Part shown: piece by piece, positions 1-8,805 of the stretch
Position numbering within the stretch: position 1 is the first letter of the stretch
How the letters are laid out: every line of letters begins with the position of its first letter
Position numbers and translations under genes: made by a program
The notes under the pieces: generated by a model
Told to the model about the DNA's origin: nothing
The model's input: only the letters and a program-made list of their open reading frames with translations
Databases searched by the model: none
From: Klenkia soli
GTDB taxonomy: Bacteria; Actinomycetota; Actinomycetes; Mycobacteriales; Geodermatophilaceae
DNA: 64,000 nucleotides
Direction: 5' to 3'
Assembly: GCF_900103975.1 (NCBI RefSeq)
Contig: NZ_FNIR01000002.1
Span: forward strand, 248,001-312,000

Positions 1-1129
1 CCCCACCGACCTGGGGCGCACCCCGAACGGGACGGCGACCACGCAGGCCGCCCTGGGCCGCACCCTGCTCGACCTCAACCGGGCCGCCCCCGAGGCCGGC
101 GCCCGCGTGGTGACGGTCAGCCCGGACGTGTCCAGCTCCACCAACCTGGGCGGCTGGGTGAACAAGGTCGGCGTCTGGTCGGCCGAGGACCGCCGCGACT
201 GGTTCTCCGACGACCCCGAGACGATCCTGCACTGGCGCGAGCGGCCCAGCGGCCAGCACGTCGAGCTGGGCATCGCCGAGGTCAACCTGGTCGGGCTGAT
301 GGGCGAGCTGGGTTCCACGTGGAACCGGTGGTCGCAGCCCCTGTTGCCGATCGGCGTCATGTACGACCCGTTCGTCTCCCGGGCGCTCGAGCCGTGGAGC
401 TTCGGGGTCTACGCCGGTGGTCAGTCGATCCTGGTCGGGACGCCGTCCGGGGTGACGCTGGCCGGCGAGGGCGGGGCGCACCAGTCGATCACCACGCCGT
501 CCATCGGGTTGGAGCAACCCGGCGTGGTCACCTACGAGCCCGGGTTCGCCCTCGACACCGAGTGGTGCCTGCTCGCCTCGCTGGGCCGGCTGGGGCGACC
601 CGACGGCACGAGCGCCTACCTGCGGCTGTCCACCCGGCCGGTCGACCAGACCCTGGCCGCGGTCCCCGACGACCCGGCCGCCCGTGAGCGGCGCCGTCGG
701 CAGGTGGTGGCCGGGGCGTACGTGCTGCGCCGGGTCGCCGAGCCCGCCGTCACGGTGGTGACGATGGGCGCGATGATCACCGAGGGCCTGGCCGCGGCCG
801 ACCGGCTCACCGGGCTCGGCCACCCCGCCGACGTCGTGGTCGTCACGAGCCCGGGCCTGCTGTTCCGCGCGCTGCAGGCCCGCCGGGGCCAGGACGACGC
901 CGCCACCGCCGTCCTCGACCAGGCCTTCCCCGCCGACCGGGCCGTGCCGATGGTGACCGTGCTCGACGGCCACCCGCACACCCTGGCCTTCCTGGCCGGC
1001 ATCCACCGGGTGCCCGCGGTGCACCTGGGCGTGACCCGGTTCGGCCAGTCCGGCGACCTGGCCAGCGTGTACCGCCACCACGGCATCGACACCGACGCGG
1101 TGGTCGCCGCCGCCCTGGACCTCGTCTGA
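1..1129 (+). CDS. Transketolase-like / pyruvate dehydrogenase E1-type enzyme, C-terminal part (5' truncated)
   Basis: The reading frame is open from base 2, so the gene begins outside the window. What remains covers the pyrimidine-binding and C-terminal domains of a thiamine-diphosphate enzyme. It contains GIAEVNLVGLMGELG, with the conserved glutamate that activates the cofactor, then an AGEGGAHQSI segment and a C-terminal Rossmann-like fold. The family acts on 2-keto acids or ketose phosphates in central carbon metabolism. The sequence differs clearly from classical AceE around the GEGGAHQ segment, so the substrate is uncertain. The gene ends in TGA at 1127-1129 and faces the small gene at 1227, with an inverted repeat between them. 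Confidence 0.75.
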   Translation, partial: PTDLGRTPNGTATTQAALGRTLLDLNRAAPEAGARVVTVSPDVSSSTNLGGWVNKVGVWSAEDRRDWFSDDPETILHWRERPSGQHVELGIAEVNLVGLMGELGSTWNRWSQPLLPIGVMYDPFVSRALEPWSFGVYAGGQSILVGTPSGVTLAGEGGAHQSITTPSIGLEQPGVVTYEPGFALDTEWCLLASLGRLGRPDGTSAYLRLSTRPVDQTLAAVPDDPAARERRRRQVVAGAYVLRRVAEPAVTVVTMGAMITEGLAAADRLTGLGHPADVVVVTSPGLLFRALQARRGQDDAATAVLDQAFPADRAVPMVTVLDGHPHTLAFLAGIHRVPAVHLGVTRFGQSGDLASVYRHHGIDTDAVVAAALDLV

Positions 1130-1168
1130 GGCCCGGCGCCCAGCGTCGATCAGGGGGGTGCGCGGGAA

Positions 1169-1225
1169 TCCGTCCTCCTGCACGAGATCTGGTGGGGGAG
1201 GACGGACCTCCGCGCAGGAGGACGG
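1169..1225. terminator. Inverted repeats between convergent genes
   Basis: TCCGTCCTCC at 1169-1178 pairs perfectly with GGAGGACGGA at 1197-1206. The alternative arm CCGTCCTCCTGC at 1170-1181 pairs with GCAGGAGGACGG at 1214-1225. Two mutually exclusive hairpins without a T-tract, placed between converging coding regions, suggest a bidirectional terminator of the U-less actinobacterial kind. That role is inferred from position and structure only. Confidence 0.5.
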
Positions 1226-1226
1226 C

Positions 1227-1454
1227 TCAGCGGCGGTTGCGCGGGTGCTGCCGGGCGGTGCGTTCGTTGCCCCGGGCGTAGTTGCCGGTCACCCGGGCCA
1301 TGAGCTGCTGGGGGTCGGCGCCGGCCTCGAGCTGGGCGAGGAACCGGGCCGCGGCGTCCCCGCGCAGGGTGGTGGCCGCCCGCCCGTGGTGCTGGATCTC
1401 GACGTCGCCGCTGGCCCGCACCTGGTGCACGAAGCCGTCCGGAGGAGCTGCCAC
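1227..1454 (-). CDS. Small conserved hypothetical protein (75 aa)
   Basis: This short protein has the coding bias of its neighbours. It starts at GTG 1454, preceded by GCGAGGA at normal spacing; an in-frame ATG at 1475 lacks a ribosome-binding site. The sequence is hydrophilic, with AGDPQQLMARVTGNY-like and NERTARQHPRN segments that I associate with a short uncharacterised actinobacterial family. There is no signal peptide or membrane segment. It lies 43 bp downstream of ilvA on the same strand and could be cotranscribed with it. Function is unknown. Confidence 0.6.
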   Translation of the reverse strand: MAAPPDGFVHQVRASGDVEIQHHGRAATTLRGDAAARFLAQLEAGADPQQLMARVTGNYARGNERTARQHPRNRR

Positions 1455-1497
1455 GGCGGGGATCCTCGCCCGCATCCGGCGCGCGGTCGAGCCGGTT

Positions 1498-2733
1498 TCA
1501 GACCAGGAAGCGGTAGGCCGTCGTCCCCGGGGCCAGGTGCTGGATGCGCAGCGGGCCGGCGGCGATCCGGGCCAGCAGCGGGGTCAGCCCGGCGGCGGCG
1601 CCGAGCTCGATGCCGACCAGGGCGGCGCCGGTCTCGCGGTTGTCCCGCTTCTGGTACTCGAACAGCACGATGTCGTCGTCCGGGCCGAGCACCTCGTGCA
1701 GGAACCGGCGCAGCGCTCCGGGCTCCTGCGGGAACTCGACCAGGAAGTAGTGCTTGAGCCCGCGGTGCACCAGCGAGCGCTCGACCACCTCGGCGTAGCG
1801 GCTGACGTCGTTGTTGCCGCCCGAGAGCAGCGCGAGCACCGTCGTCCCGGGGTCGACGACGACGGCCCCCGACGCCAGCGCCGCGCTGGCCAGGGCGCCG
1901 GCGGGCTCGGCGATGACGCCGTCCACCTGGTACAGGTCGAGCATCTCGGTGCAGACGGCGCCCTCGGGCACGGCGACCAGCTCGACCCCGGCGTCCCGGA
2001 TCAGCGGGAAGGTGACCTCGCCGGCCCGGCGCACCGCGGCGCCGTCGACGAAGGTGTCGATCTCGGCCAGCGTCACCGGCTCGCCGGCGACCAGCGCGGC
2101 GGCCATGCCCGCGGCCCCGCTCGGCTCCACACCCACGATCCTCGTGCCGGGCGCGTGCTCGCGCAGCCAGGTCGCGCACCCGGCCAGCAAGCCGCCGCCG
2201 CCCACCGGCAGGACGACGACGTCGGGCACCCGGTCGAGCTGGGCGAGGAACTCGACGGCGACCGTCGCCTGCCCGGCGACGGTGGACAGCGCGTCGAACG
2301 CCGGGACGACGACGGCGCCCGACGCGGTGGCCAGCTCGGCGGCGATGCGGGCTGCGTCGTCGTAGGTGTCGCCCTCGACCCGCAGCGTGATCGCGTCCCC
2401 GCCGAGCGCGGCGATCCGCTGCCGCTTCTGCTTGGGCGTCGTGCCCGGGACGACGACCGTGCCGCGGACGCCGAGCGTCGCGCAGGCGTGCGCGAAGCCC
2501 TGGGCGTGGTTGCCGGCGCTGGCGGTGATCACCTCGCTGCCCCGGTCGAGCTGGGCGATCGTGTTGTACGCGCCGCGCACCTTGTATGAGCGGCCGACCT
2601 GGAGGTCCTCGCGCTTGGTCCAGACGTCGGCGCCGCTGAGGTCCGACAGCCGCGGGTTGCGCTGCACGGGGGTGCGCAGGGCGACGCCGTCCAGCCGGGC
2701 GACGGCGTCCTCGACCAACTGGCTGAAGTCCAC
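1498..2733 (-). CDS. ilvA: Threonine ammonia-lyase (threonine deaminase), biosynthetic, short ACT form
   Basis: This PLP enzyme converts L-threonine to 2-oxobutanoate and ammonia, the first step of isoleucine synthesis. The lysine motif SYKVRGAYN is near residue 47, the SAGNHAQG phosphate-binding loop near 70, and the glycine-rich PVGGGGLLAG near 180. One C-terminal ACT-like domain (from about residue 330, starting HYFLVEFPQEPGALRRFL) provides feedback control, as in the roughly 430-aa Corynebacterium form. I chose GTG 2733 because GGGAGG lies 10 bases upstream; the longer ORF to 2805 would run through a palindrome. The protein is 411 aa. Confidence 0.93.
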   Translation of the reverse strand: MDFSQLVEDAVARLDGVALRTPVQRNPRLSDLSGADVWTKREDLQVGRSYKVRGAYNTIAQLDRGSEVITASAGNHAQGFAHACATLGVRGTVVVPGTTPKQKRQRIAALGGDAITLRVEGDTYDDAARIAAELATASGAVVVPAFDALSTVAGQATVAVEFLAQLDRVPDVVVLPVGGGGLLAGCATWLREHAPGTRIVGVEPSGAAGMAAALVAGEPVTLAEIDTFVDGAAVRRAGEVTFPLIRDAGVELVAVPEGAVCTEMLDLYQVDGVIAEPAGALASAALASGAVVVDPGTTVLALLSGGNNDVSRYAEVVERSLVHRGLKHYFLVEFPQEPGALRRFLHEVLGPDDDIVLFEYQKRDNRETGAALVGIELGAAAGLTPLLARIAAGPLRIQHLAPGTTAYRFLV

Positions 2734-2760
2734 GGGGGTACATCCTCCCGGCCCGCTGTC

Positions 2761-2817
2761 GATCATCGGCGGGTGGCTGCCCGGCACGCCGCCGGCGCCG
2801 ACCACCTGCCGATGATC
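2761..2817. repeat. Intergenic palindrome upstream of ilvA
   Basis: GATCATCGGCGGGTGG (2761-2776) pairs with CCACCTGCCGATGATC (2802-2817) with one mismatch, around a GC-rich centre that can itself fold. The right edge supplies the TGA stop codon of the upstream oxygenase gene (2816-2818), the same arrangement seen at the two repeats near 35.1 and 36.5 kb. It may act as a terminator for the upstream gene. Confidence 0.6.
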
Positions 2818-3745
2818 AACTCGCCAGGGAGGCCGCCCAGGCGGGAGCCGGGCCCGTGCCCAGACGCCACCGGGCGGCTTCCTCGCTCGGGCTGTGCGAG
2901 CCCAGGGCCAGGCTCAGCGCGCGCAGCTGGGCCTCGGTGACCAGCAGCTGGGCGCGGTCGAGCGGGTTGCGCGATCCGCGCCCGGGCACCCGGGCCAGCG
3001 GCGCGATCGTGGGGGACACCAGCCGCGCCGCGCCGCCGGAGAACCCGGCGTAGACCAGCCGCTCGGGCGGGGACAGCCCGGGCGGGGCCTGCAGGAACGC
3101 CAGCAGGTCGTCGGGCACCGGCTCCAGCACCGGCCGGTAGCCGCGGATCGCCTCGGCGAGCTCGGCCCGGGTGGCGGGCAGGTCGGTGGCGCCCAGCCGC
3201 TCCGCGGTGCGGGCCCACTCGCGCACGTAGTCGTCGCCCCAGCGCGGGCCGAACCGGCTCATGTCCCGGCCGACGGCGGTCTGGGCGGCCAGGAAGGCGT
3301 CGGTGAAGGCCAGGTGCACCCAGCGCAGCAGGTCGGGGTCGCCCGCGGAGTAGCTGCGGCCGTCGTCCAGCGTGCCCTTCACCCGGCGGTGCATGCCGCG
3401 CACCCGGGCGGACTCCCGCTCGGCCAGCTCCGCCGAGCCGAACGTGCTCACGACCAGCCAGCGGGCGGTGCCGGCCAGCCGCTTCCAGGGGTCCTCGCGG
3501 TAGGCCGAGTGCCGCTGCACCCCGGCCAGCGCGAGGGGGTGCGCGCCCTGGCCGAGCAGCGCGGCGACCCCGCCGACGAGGGTGGAGAGGTCGCCGTGCA
3601 CCCGCCAGACCACGCCGTCGGGGTCGAACCAGCCGTCGCCGCTGCCGACGGTGCCGATCTCGCGCACCCAGTCGGGCGCCCCGGTCGGGTCGCCGGAGAC
3701 GCGGCCACGGAACGCGGACCGCGCTGCGGAAAGAGGATTCACCAC
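2816..3745 (-). CDS. DUF2236 / MpaB-like oxygenase family protein
   Basis: The family (MpaB and latex-clearing-protein relatives) comprises haem-b oxygenases or similar oxidoreductases. The hallmark stretch HPLALAGVQRHSAYREDPW is followed by a TFG motif and by MHRRVKG, a histidine-containing segment typical of the family. The protein is 309 aa from GTG 3745; an ORF extending to 3835 would overlap the DUF1772 gene upstream, so I rejected that start. Its neighbours on the same strand are the DUF1772 and SDR genes, a plausible small redox operon. The substrate cannot be read from the sequence. Confidence 0.8.
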   Translation of the reverse strand: MVNPLSAARSAFRGRVSGDPTGAPDWVREIGTVGSGDGWFDPDGVVWRVHGDLSTLVGGVAALLGQGAHPLALAGVQRHSAYREDPWKRLAGTARWLVVSTFGSAELAERESARVRGMHRRVKGTLDDGRSYSAGDPDLLRWVHLAFTDAFLAAQTAVGRDMSRFGPRWGDDYVREWARTAERLGATDLPATRAELAEAIRGYRPVLEPVPDDLLAFLQAPPGLSPPERLVYAGFSGGAARLVSPTIAPLARVPGRGSRNPLDRAQLLVTEAQLRALSLALGSHSPSEEAARWRLGTGPAPAWAASLAS

Positions 3746-3765
3746 CCCACTGTGCGGGATGGCGC

Positions 3766-4182
3766 TCAGCCGAGCAGCAGGAGGACGGCGGCGGCCCCTG
3801 CGGCTGCGGTGCGGAGGGTGTTCCACCGCGTCCACGCCCGCAGGTAGGCCGGCCAGGTGATCGGGTCGCGCTCCAGGCGGTCGTTCAGCGGCACGTTGGC
3901 CGCGATGGTCACCCCGACGGTGCCGGCCAGGTAGAGCCCCGCGCCGACCCGCGGCACCACGCCCGGCCCGACCACCAGGACGGCGACGCAGGCGGCCGCC
4001 GTCCCGAACAGCAGAACCATCAACGGCGGCCGGACGGCGGTCACGTTCACCGCCCGCATCGCCGCGGCGCCGTCCGGGGCAGGCAGGCGGCCGAGCGCCG
4101 GCATCACGAGCCCGCTGAACGCGAAGAACACCCCGCCCACCAGCGCGCAGCCGACGGCCGTGAGGGTGCCCAGCAGCTCCAC
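3766..4182 (-). CDS. DUF1772 (anthrone oxygenase-like) membrane protein
   Basis: This 138-aa protein has about four hydrophobic segments, at roughly residues 5-27, 52-72, 78-95 and 122-138. The FFAFSGLVMPAL motif near the N terminus and NVPLND near residue 100 are typical of DUF1772. Some fungal members oxidise anthrones; bacterial roles are largely unknown. Its stop lies 20 bp before the DUF2236 start and its own start lies 19 bp after the SDR stop, so the three genes probably form one transcript. Confidence 0.78.
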   Translation of the reverse strand: MELLGTLTAVGCALVGGVFFAFSGLVMPALGRLPAPDGAAAMRAVNVTAVRPPLMVLLFGTAAACVAVLVVGPGVVPRVGAGLYLAGTVGVTIAANVPLNDRLERDPITWPAYLRAWTRWNTLRTAAAGAAAVLLLLG

Positions 4183-4201
4183 GCCGGCACCGTAGCGGTC
4201 C

Positions 4202-5071
4202 TCAGATGTCGCGCCAGGGGCCCGTCGCGGCGTTCTCCTGCGGCTTCGACTCGAAGACGTTGCCGTCGGTGGGCGGCACCGAGTCCTTCGACATCCCGAA
4301 GACCTTCAGCAGCGGGCCGACGAGGGCGTCGAACACCGGCGGCGCCACCCGGTACCCCAGGATGATCAGCGGGTTCGCGATGCCGGACTGCCGCAGCCGC
4401 CGCGGCCGGTCGACCGCGGCCAGGACCGCCCGGCCCACCCGGCGCGGGGAGTAGACCGGCGGCGGCGGGTGCCCGGTGTTCCCCAGCACGGTCGCGGCCT
4501 GGTAGTAGATCGGCGTGTTCACCCCGCCCGGCGAGACGGCCGAGACGTGGACGCCCGGCACGTCCCGGGTCTCCTGCTGCAGGGTGCGGACCAGCCCCAG
4601 CTGGCCCCACTTGGCGGTCGCGTAGGCGCCCATCGTGGGCGCGGTGATCGAGGCCAGCAGCGAGCTGACGACGACGAGGTCGCCGCGGCCCTGCCGGCGG
4701 AAGGTGGCCAGCACCGGGCGGGCCAGGTTCGCCGTCCCCTTGATCGCGGTGTCCACGACCTGGTCGAACACCTCGGCGGGGAGGTCCTCGACGTCGCCGT
4801 AGGCCATGACGGTGGCGGCGTGCACGACGAGGTCCAGCGCGCCGGCCCGCTGCACGACGGCGGCCACGCCGGCGCGGTCGTTGACGTCGCAGGGCTCGAC
4901 GACGACGTCGGCGGCACCGGCTGCCCGGCACTCCGCGGCGGTCTCCTCCAGGGCCGACCGCCCCCGGGCGAGCAGCACCAGCGAGGCCCCGTCGGCCGCG
5001 AGCAGGAGGGCGGTGGCGCGGCCGATGCCGCTGGAGGCACCGGTCACGAGGGCCGTGCGGGGAGAGGTCAC
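4202..5071 (-). CDS. Short-chain dehydrogenase/reductase
   Basis: This is a classical SDR of 289 aa. The N-terminal TGASSGIG binds NAD(P), a D-V pair follows beta-3, and the catalytic Ser and YATAK (Tyr-x-x-x-Lys) are in place. The C-terminal extension of about 60 residues after the core is longer than usual and ends ENAATGPWRDI. GTG 5071 is preferred (AGGAC upstream) over the ORF start at 5104. It heads a same-strand group with DUF1772 and DUF2236 and diverges from pyc. Confidence 0.82.
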   Translation of the reverse strand: MTSPRTALVTGASSGIGRATALLLAADGASLVLLARGRSALEETAAECRAAGAADVVVEPCDVNDRAGVAAVVQRAGALDLVVHAATVMAYGDVEDLPAEVFDQVVDTAIKGTANLARPVLATFRRQGRGDLVVVSSLLASITAPTMGAYATAKWGQLGLVRTLQQETRDVPGVHVSAVSPGGVNTPIYYQAATVLGNTGHPPPPVYSPRRVGRAVLAAVDRPRRLRQSGIANPLIILGYRVAPPVFDALVGPLLKVFGMSKDSVPPTDGNVFESKPQENAATGPWRDI

Positions 5072-5130
5072 CGTCCTGTCGTGCCCTCCCGCTACGGTGC
5101 GCACACCCGTCGCCGTCCCCGGGAGTGCCC

Positions 5131-8100
5131 GTGTTCCAGAAGGTCCTGGTCGCCAACCGCGGGGAGATCGCCGTCCGGGCGTTCCGCGCCTCCTACGAGC
5201 TGGGGGCCGGCACCGTCGCCGTCTTCCCGCACGAGGACCGCAACTCGGTGCACCGGCTCAAGGCCGACGAGTCCTACGAGATCGGCGAGCCCGGCCACCC
5301 GGTGCGCGCCTACCTCGACGTCTCGGCCATCGTCACCGCGGCCCGCCGCGCCGGGGCCGACGCCGTCTACCCGGGCTACGGCTTCCTGTCCGAGAACCCC
5401 GACCTGGCCGCGGCCTGCGCCGACGCCGGCATCACCTTCGTCGGTCCCAGCGCCGCGGTGCTCGAGCTGACCGGGAACAAGGCCCGTGCGATCGCCGCCG
5501 CGAAGGGCGCCGGGCTGCCGGTGCTGGGCTCCACCGACCCGACCGACGACGTCGACACCCTGCTCGAGCAGGCGCGTGGCATGGCCTACCCGCTGTTCGT
5601 GAAGGCGGTCGCCGGCGGTGGCGGCCGCGGCATGCGCAAGGTGGACGACGAGGGCGCCCTGCGCGGGTCCGTCGAGGCGGCCATGCGCGAGGCCGAGTCG
5701 GCGTTCGGCGACCCCACGGTGTTCATCGAGCAGGCCGTGGTGAACCCGCGGCACATCGAGGTGCAGATCCTGGCCGACACCCAGGGCAACGTGATCCACC
5801 TCTTCGAGCGCGACTGCTCGGTGCAGCGCCGGCACCAGAAGGTCATCGAGCTGGCCCCGGCGCCCAACCTCGACCCGGCCCTGCGCGAGCGCATCTGCGC
5901 CGACGCCGTCGCCTTCGCCCGGGCGATCGACTACACCTGCGCCGGCACGGTCGAGTTCCTGCTCGACGAGGCGGGCAAGCACGTGTTCATCGAGATGAAC
6001 CCGCGCATCCAGGTCGAGCACACGGTCACCGAGGAGGTCACCGACGTCGACCTCGTGCAGGCCCAGCTGCGCATCGCGTCGGGGGAGTCCCTCACCGACC
6101 TGGGGCTGTCGCAGGACACCGTCCAGCTGCGCGGGGCCGCGCTGCAGTGCCGCATCACCACCGAGGACCCGGCGAACGGCTTCCGCCCCGACACCGGCCG
6201 CATCACCGCCTACCGCTCGCCGGGCGGTGCCGGCGTGCGGCTGGACGGCGGCTCGTCGATGGGCGCCGAGGTGGGCGCCCACTTCGACTCCATGCTGGTC
6301 AAGCTCACCTGCCGCGGGCGCGACTTCGGCGTCGCGGTGGCCCGGGCCCGCCGGGCGGTGGCCGAGTTCCGCATCCGCGGCGTCTCCACCAACATCCCGT
6401 TCCTGCAGGCCGTGCTCGACGACCCCGACTTCCGGGCCGGCCGGGTCACCACCAGCTTCATCGAGGAGCGGCCCGAGCTGCTCACCGCGCGGCAGTCCGC
6501 CGACCGCGGCACCCGGCTGCTGGCCTACCTGGCCGACGTCACGGTCAACGCCCCGCACGGCGAGCGGCCGCACCTGGTCGACCCCACCGACAAGCTTCCC
6601 GCCGTCGAGCTGGTGGGCACCCCGCCGGCCGGTTCGCGGCAGCGGCTGCGCGACCTGGGTCCGGTGGGCTTCGCCGCCGACCTGCGCGCGCAGACCGCCC
6701 TGGCGGTCACCGACACCACCTTCCGCGACGCCCACCAGTCGCTGCTGGCCACCCGGGTGCGCACCAGGGACCTCCTGGCCGTCGCCCCGCACGTGGCGCG
6801 CACGGTGCCGCAGCTGCTCAGCCTCGAGGCCTGGGGCGGGGCGACCTACGACGTCGCGCTGCGCTTCCTGCACGAGGACCCGTGGGAGCGGTTGGCCGCC
6901 CTGCGCGAGGCGGTGCCCAACATCGCGTTGCAGATGCTGCTGCGCGGCCGCAACACCGTGGGCTACACGCCCTACCCGACCCAGGTGACCACCGCGTTCG
7001 TGCACGAGGCCGCCCGCACCGGCATCGACGTGTTCCGGGTGTTCGACGCCCTCAACGACGTCTCGCAGATGCGGCCGGCGATCGAGGCCGTGCGCGAGAC
7101 CGGCACGGCGCTGGCCGAGGTGGCGCTCTGCTACACCGGCGACCTCTCCGACCCCGCCGAGCAGCTCTACACGCTGGACTACTACCTGCGGTTGGCCGAG
7201 CAGATCGTCGGGGCCGGCGCGCACGTGCTGGCGATCAAGGACATGGCCGGGCTGCTCCGCCCGCCGGCCGCGGCCACCCTGGTCACCGCGCTGCGCGAGA
7301 ACTTCGACCTGCCCGTGCACCTGCACACCCACGACACCGCGGGCGGTCAGCTGGCCACGCTGATGGCGGCCTGGCAGGCCGGGGTCGACGCCGTCGACGG
7401 CGCCGTGGCGAGCATGGCGGGCACCACGTCGCAGCCGCCGCTGAGCGCGATCGTCGCGGCCACCGACCACACGCCGTACGAGACCGGCCTCGACCTGGCT
7501 GCGGTGAACGACCTCGAGCCGTACTGGGAGGCCGTGCGGCGGGTGTACGCGCCGTTCGAGTCGGGCCTGCCCAGCCCCACCGGGCGGGTGTACACGCACG
7601 AGATCCCCGGCGGGCAGCTCTCGAACCTGCGGCAGCAGGCGATCGCGCTGGGCCTGGGCCAGCGGTTCGAGGAGGTCGAGAACGCCTACGCCGCGGCCGA
7701 CCGGCTGCTCGGCCACCTGGTGAAGGTCACGCCGTCGTCCAAGGTGGTCGGCGACCTCGCGCTGCAGCTGGTGGGCGCCGGGGTCGACGTCACCGAGTTC
7801 GCGGCCGAGCCGGGTCGGTTCGACGTCCCCGACTCCGTCGTCGGGTTCCTGCGCGGTGAGCTCGGCGACCCGCCCGGCGGGTGGCCCGAGCCGTTCCGCA
7901 GCAGGGCGCTCGAGGGCCGCCGGGCGGCCGAGCCGGCCGCCGAGCTGACCGACACCGACCTCGCGGGCCTGCGCGACGCCCCCCAGCCCACGCTGAACCG
8001 GTTGCTGTTCCCCGGGCCCACCAAGGAGTTCGAGGCGCACCGCGAGACCTACGGCGACACCTCGATCCTGCCCAGCAAGGAGTTCCTCTACGGCCTGCGG

Positions 8101-8505
8101 CGGGGCACCGAGCACGCCGTCGACCTCGAGCCCGGGGTGCGGCTGCTGATCGGCGTCGAGGCGGTCGGCGAGCCTGACGAGCGCGGCATGCGCACCGTGA
8201 TGTGCACGCTCAACGGCCAGCTGCGGCCGGTCAGCGTGCGCGACCGCTCGGTCGACTCGCAGGTCAAGGCCGCCGAGAAGGCCGACCGCGCCGACCCGGG
8301 CCAGGTGCCGGCGCCGTTCGCCGGCGTGGTCACGCTGCAGGTGGCCGAGGGCGACCAGGTCGCGGCCGGAGACCCGCTGGCCACCATCGAGGCGATGAAG
8401 ATGGAGGCCGGCATCACCGCCCCCCGGGCCGGCACCGTCTCCCGCGTCGCGATCGGCCGGGTCCAGCAGGTCGAGGGCGGTGACCTGCTCGTCGTGGTGA
8501 ATTGA
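5131..8505 (+). CDS. pyc: Pyruvate carboxylase
   Basis: This biotin enzyme carboxylates pyruvate to oxaloacetate (anaplerosis). The domains are in the usual order for a single-chain enzyme of 1124 aa. An ATP-grasp biotin carboxylase comes first (residues 1-450, VLVANRGEIAVR, GGGGRGMR, IEMNPRIQVEHTV). The carboxyltransferase barrel spans about 525-800 (TDTTFRDAHQSLLATR, HTHDTAGGQ), followed by the PYC/OADA domain. The C-terminal biotinyl domain has EAMKMEA, with the biotin lysine near residue 1090. GGGAG at 5121-5125 favours GTG 5131 over GTG 5125. All catalytic parts look intact. Confidence 0.97.
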   Translation: MFQKVLVANRGEIAVRAFRASYELGAGTVAVFPHEDRNSVHRLKADESYEIGEPGHPVRAYLDVSAIVTAARRAGADAVYPGYGFLSENPDLAAACADAGITFVGPSAAVLELTGNKARAIAAAKGAGLPVLGSTDPTDDVDTLLEQARGMAYPLFVKAVAGGGGRGMRKVDDEGALRGSVEAAMREAESAFGDPTVFIEQAVVNPRHIEVQILADTQGNVIHLFERDCSVQRRHQKVIELAPAPNLDPALRERICADAVAFARAIDYTCAGTVEFLLDEAGKHVFIEMNPRIQVEHTVTEEVTDVDLVQAQLRIASGESLTDLGLSQDTVQLRGAALQCRITTEDPANGFRPDTGRITAYRSPGGAGVRLDGGSSMGAEVGAHFDSMLVKLTCRGRDFGVAVARARRAVAEFRIRGVSTNIPFLQAVLDDPDFRAGRVTTSFIEERPELLTARQSADRGTRLLAYLADVTVNAPHGERPHLVDPTDKLPAVELVGTPPAGSRQRLRDLGPVGFAADLRAQTALAVTDTTFRDAHQSLLATRVRTRDLLAVAPHVARTVPQLLSLEAWGGATYDVALRFLHEDPWERLAALREAVPNIALQMLLRGRNTVGYTPYPTQVTTAFVHEAARTGIDVFRVFDALNDVSQMRPAIEAVRETGTALAEVALCYTGDLSDPAEQLYTLDYYLRLAEQIVGAGAHVLAIKDMAGLLRPPAAATLVTALRENFDLPVHLHTHDTAGGQLATLMAAWQAGVDAVDGAVASMAGTTSQPPLSAIVAATDHTPYETGLDLAAVNDLEPYWEAVRRVYAPFESGLPSPTGRVYTHEIPGGQLSNLRQQAIALGLGQRFEEVENAYAAADRLLGHLVKVTPSSKVVGDLALQLVGAGVDVTEFAAEPGRFDVPDSVVGFLRGELGDPPGGWPEPFRSRALEGRRAAEPAAELTDTDLAGLRDAPQPTLNRLLFPGPTKEFEAHRETYGDTSILPSKEFLYGLRRGTEHAVDLEPGVRLLIGVEAVGEPDERGMRTVMCTLNGQLRPVSVRDRSVDSQVKAAEKADRADPGQVPAPFAGVVTLQVAEGDQVAAGDPLATIEAMKMEAGITAPRAGTVSRVAIGRVQQVEGGDLLVVVN

Positions 8506-8552
8506 GTGTCATAACAGGCCGGATCGGTCCGGACAGGGCACCCTTCGATCAC

Positions 8553-8582
8553 GCCACACCGAGTGGTGTGCTGTCGAAAGGT
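8553..8582 (+). promoter_or_regulatory. Stem-loop and ribosome-binding region before the 69-aa gene
   Basis: CACACC-GAGT-GGTGTG forms a short hairpin whose flanks (CCTTCGA and TCGAAAGG) also pair in part. GAAAGG then sits just before ATG 8588. The structure lies in the leader of the small gene, close to its ribosome-binding site, and could affect initiation. This is only a structural observation. Confidence 0.3.
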
Positions 8583-8587
8583 GCTCG

Positions 8588-8797
8588 ATGACCGCCACCG
8601 CGTTGGATCCGCTCGGCCACGTCCTGGGGCGGCTGCAGCGGCTGCTGGGGGTGGGTGTGCCGGCCGAGGACCTCGCGGTCAGCGTCGTGACCCGGTTCCT
8701 GACCGGTGACGAGCCGACGTGGCTGCGACGGTGCACCGAGGAGGTCCGGCTGGACGTGCTGACGGTGCACGGGGTGCTGGCGGCGCGCCGCGGCTGA
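8588..8797 (+). CDS. Small hypothetical protein (69 aa)
   Basis: This small soluble protein starts at ATG 8588 with GAAAGG upstream. Its third codon positions are strongly GC, as in its neighbours, while the competing antisense ORF has no good start site. It is predicted mostly helical, with no signal peptide, membrane helix or recognisable motif. It sits between pyc and the convergent GGDEF-EAL gene. Function is unknown. Confidence 0.5.
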   Translation: MTATALDPLGHVLGRLQRLLGVGVPAEDLAVSVVTRFLTGDEPTWLRRCTEEVRLDVLTVHGVLAARRG

Positions 8798-8805
8798 GTG
8801 AGCGG

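Noticed and set aside
1498-2805. A longer ilvA starting at 2805
   Set aside because: It would translate through the palindrome at 2761-2817 and overlap the upstream gene end; GTG 2733 has a good ribosome-binding site and gives the family's usual N terminus.
5092-8115. A 1007-aa minus-strand reading frame opposite pyc
   Set aside because: It consists of Gly/Arg/Val-rich shadow sequence with no domain, while the plus strand encodes an unmistakable pyruvate carboxylase.
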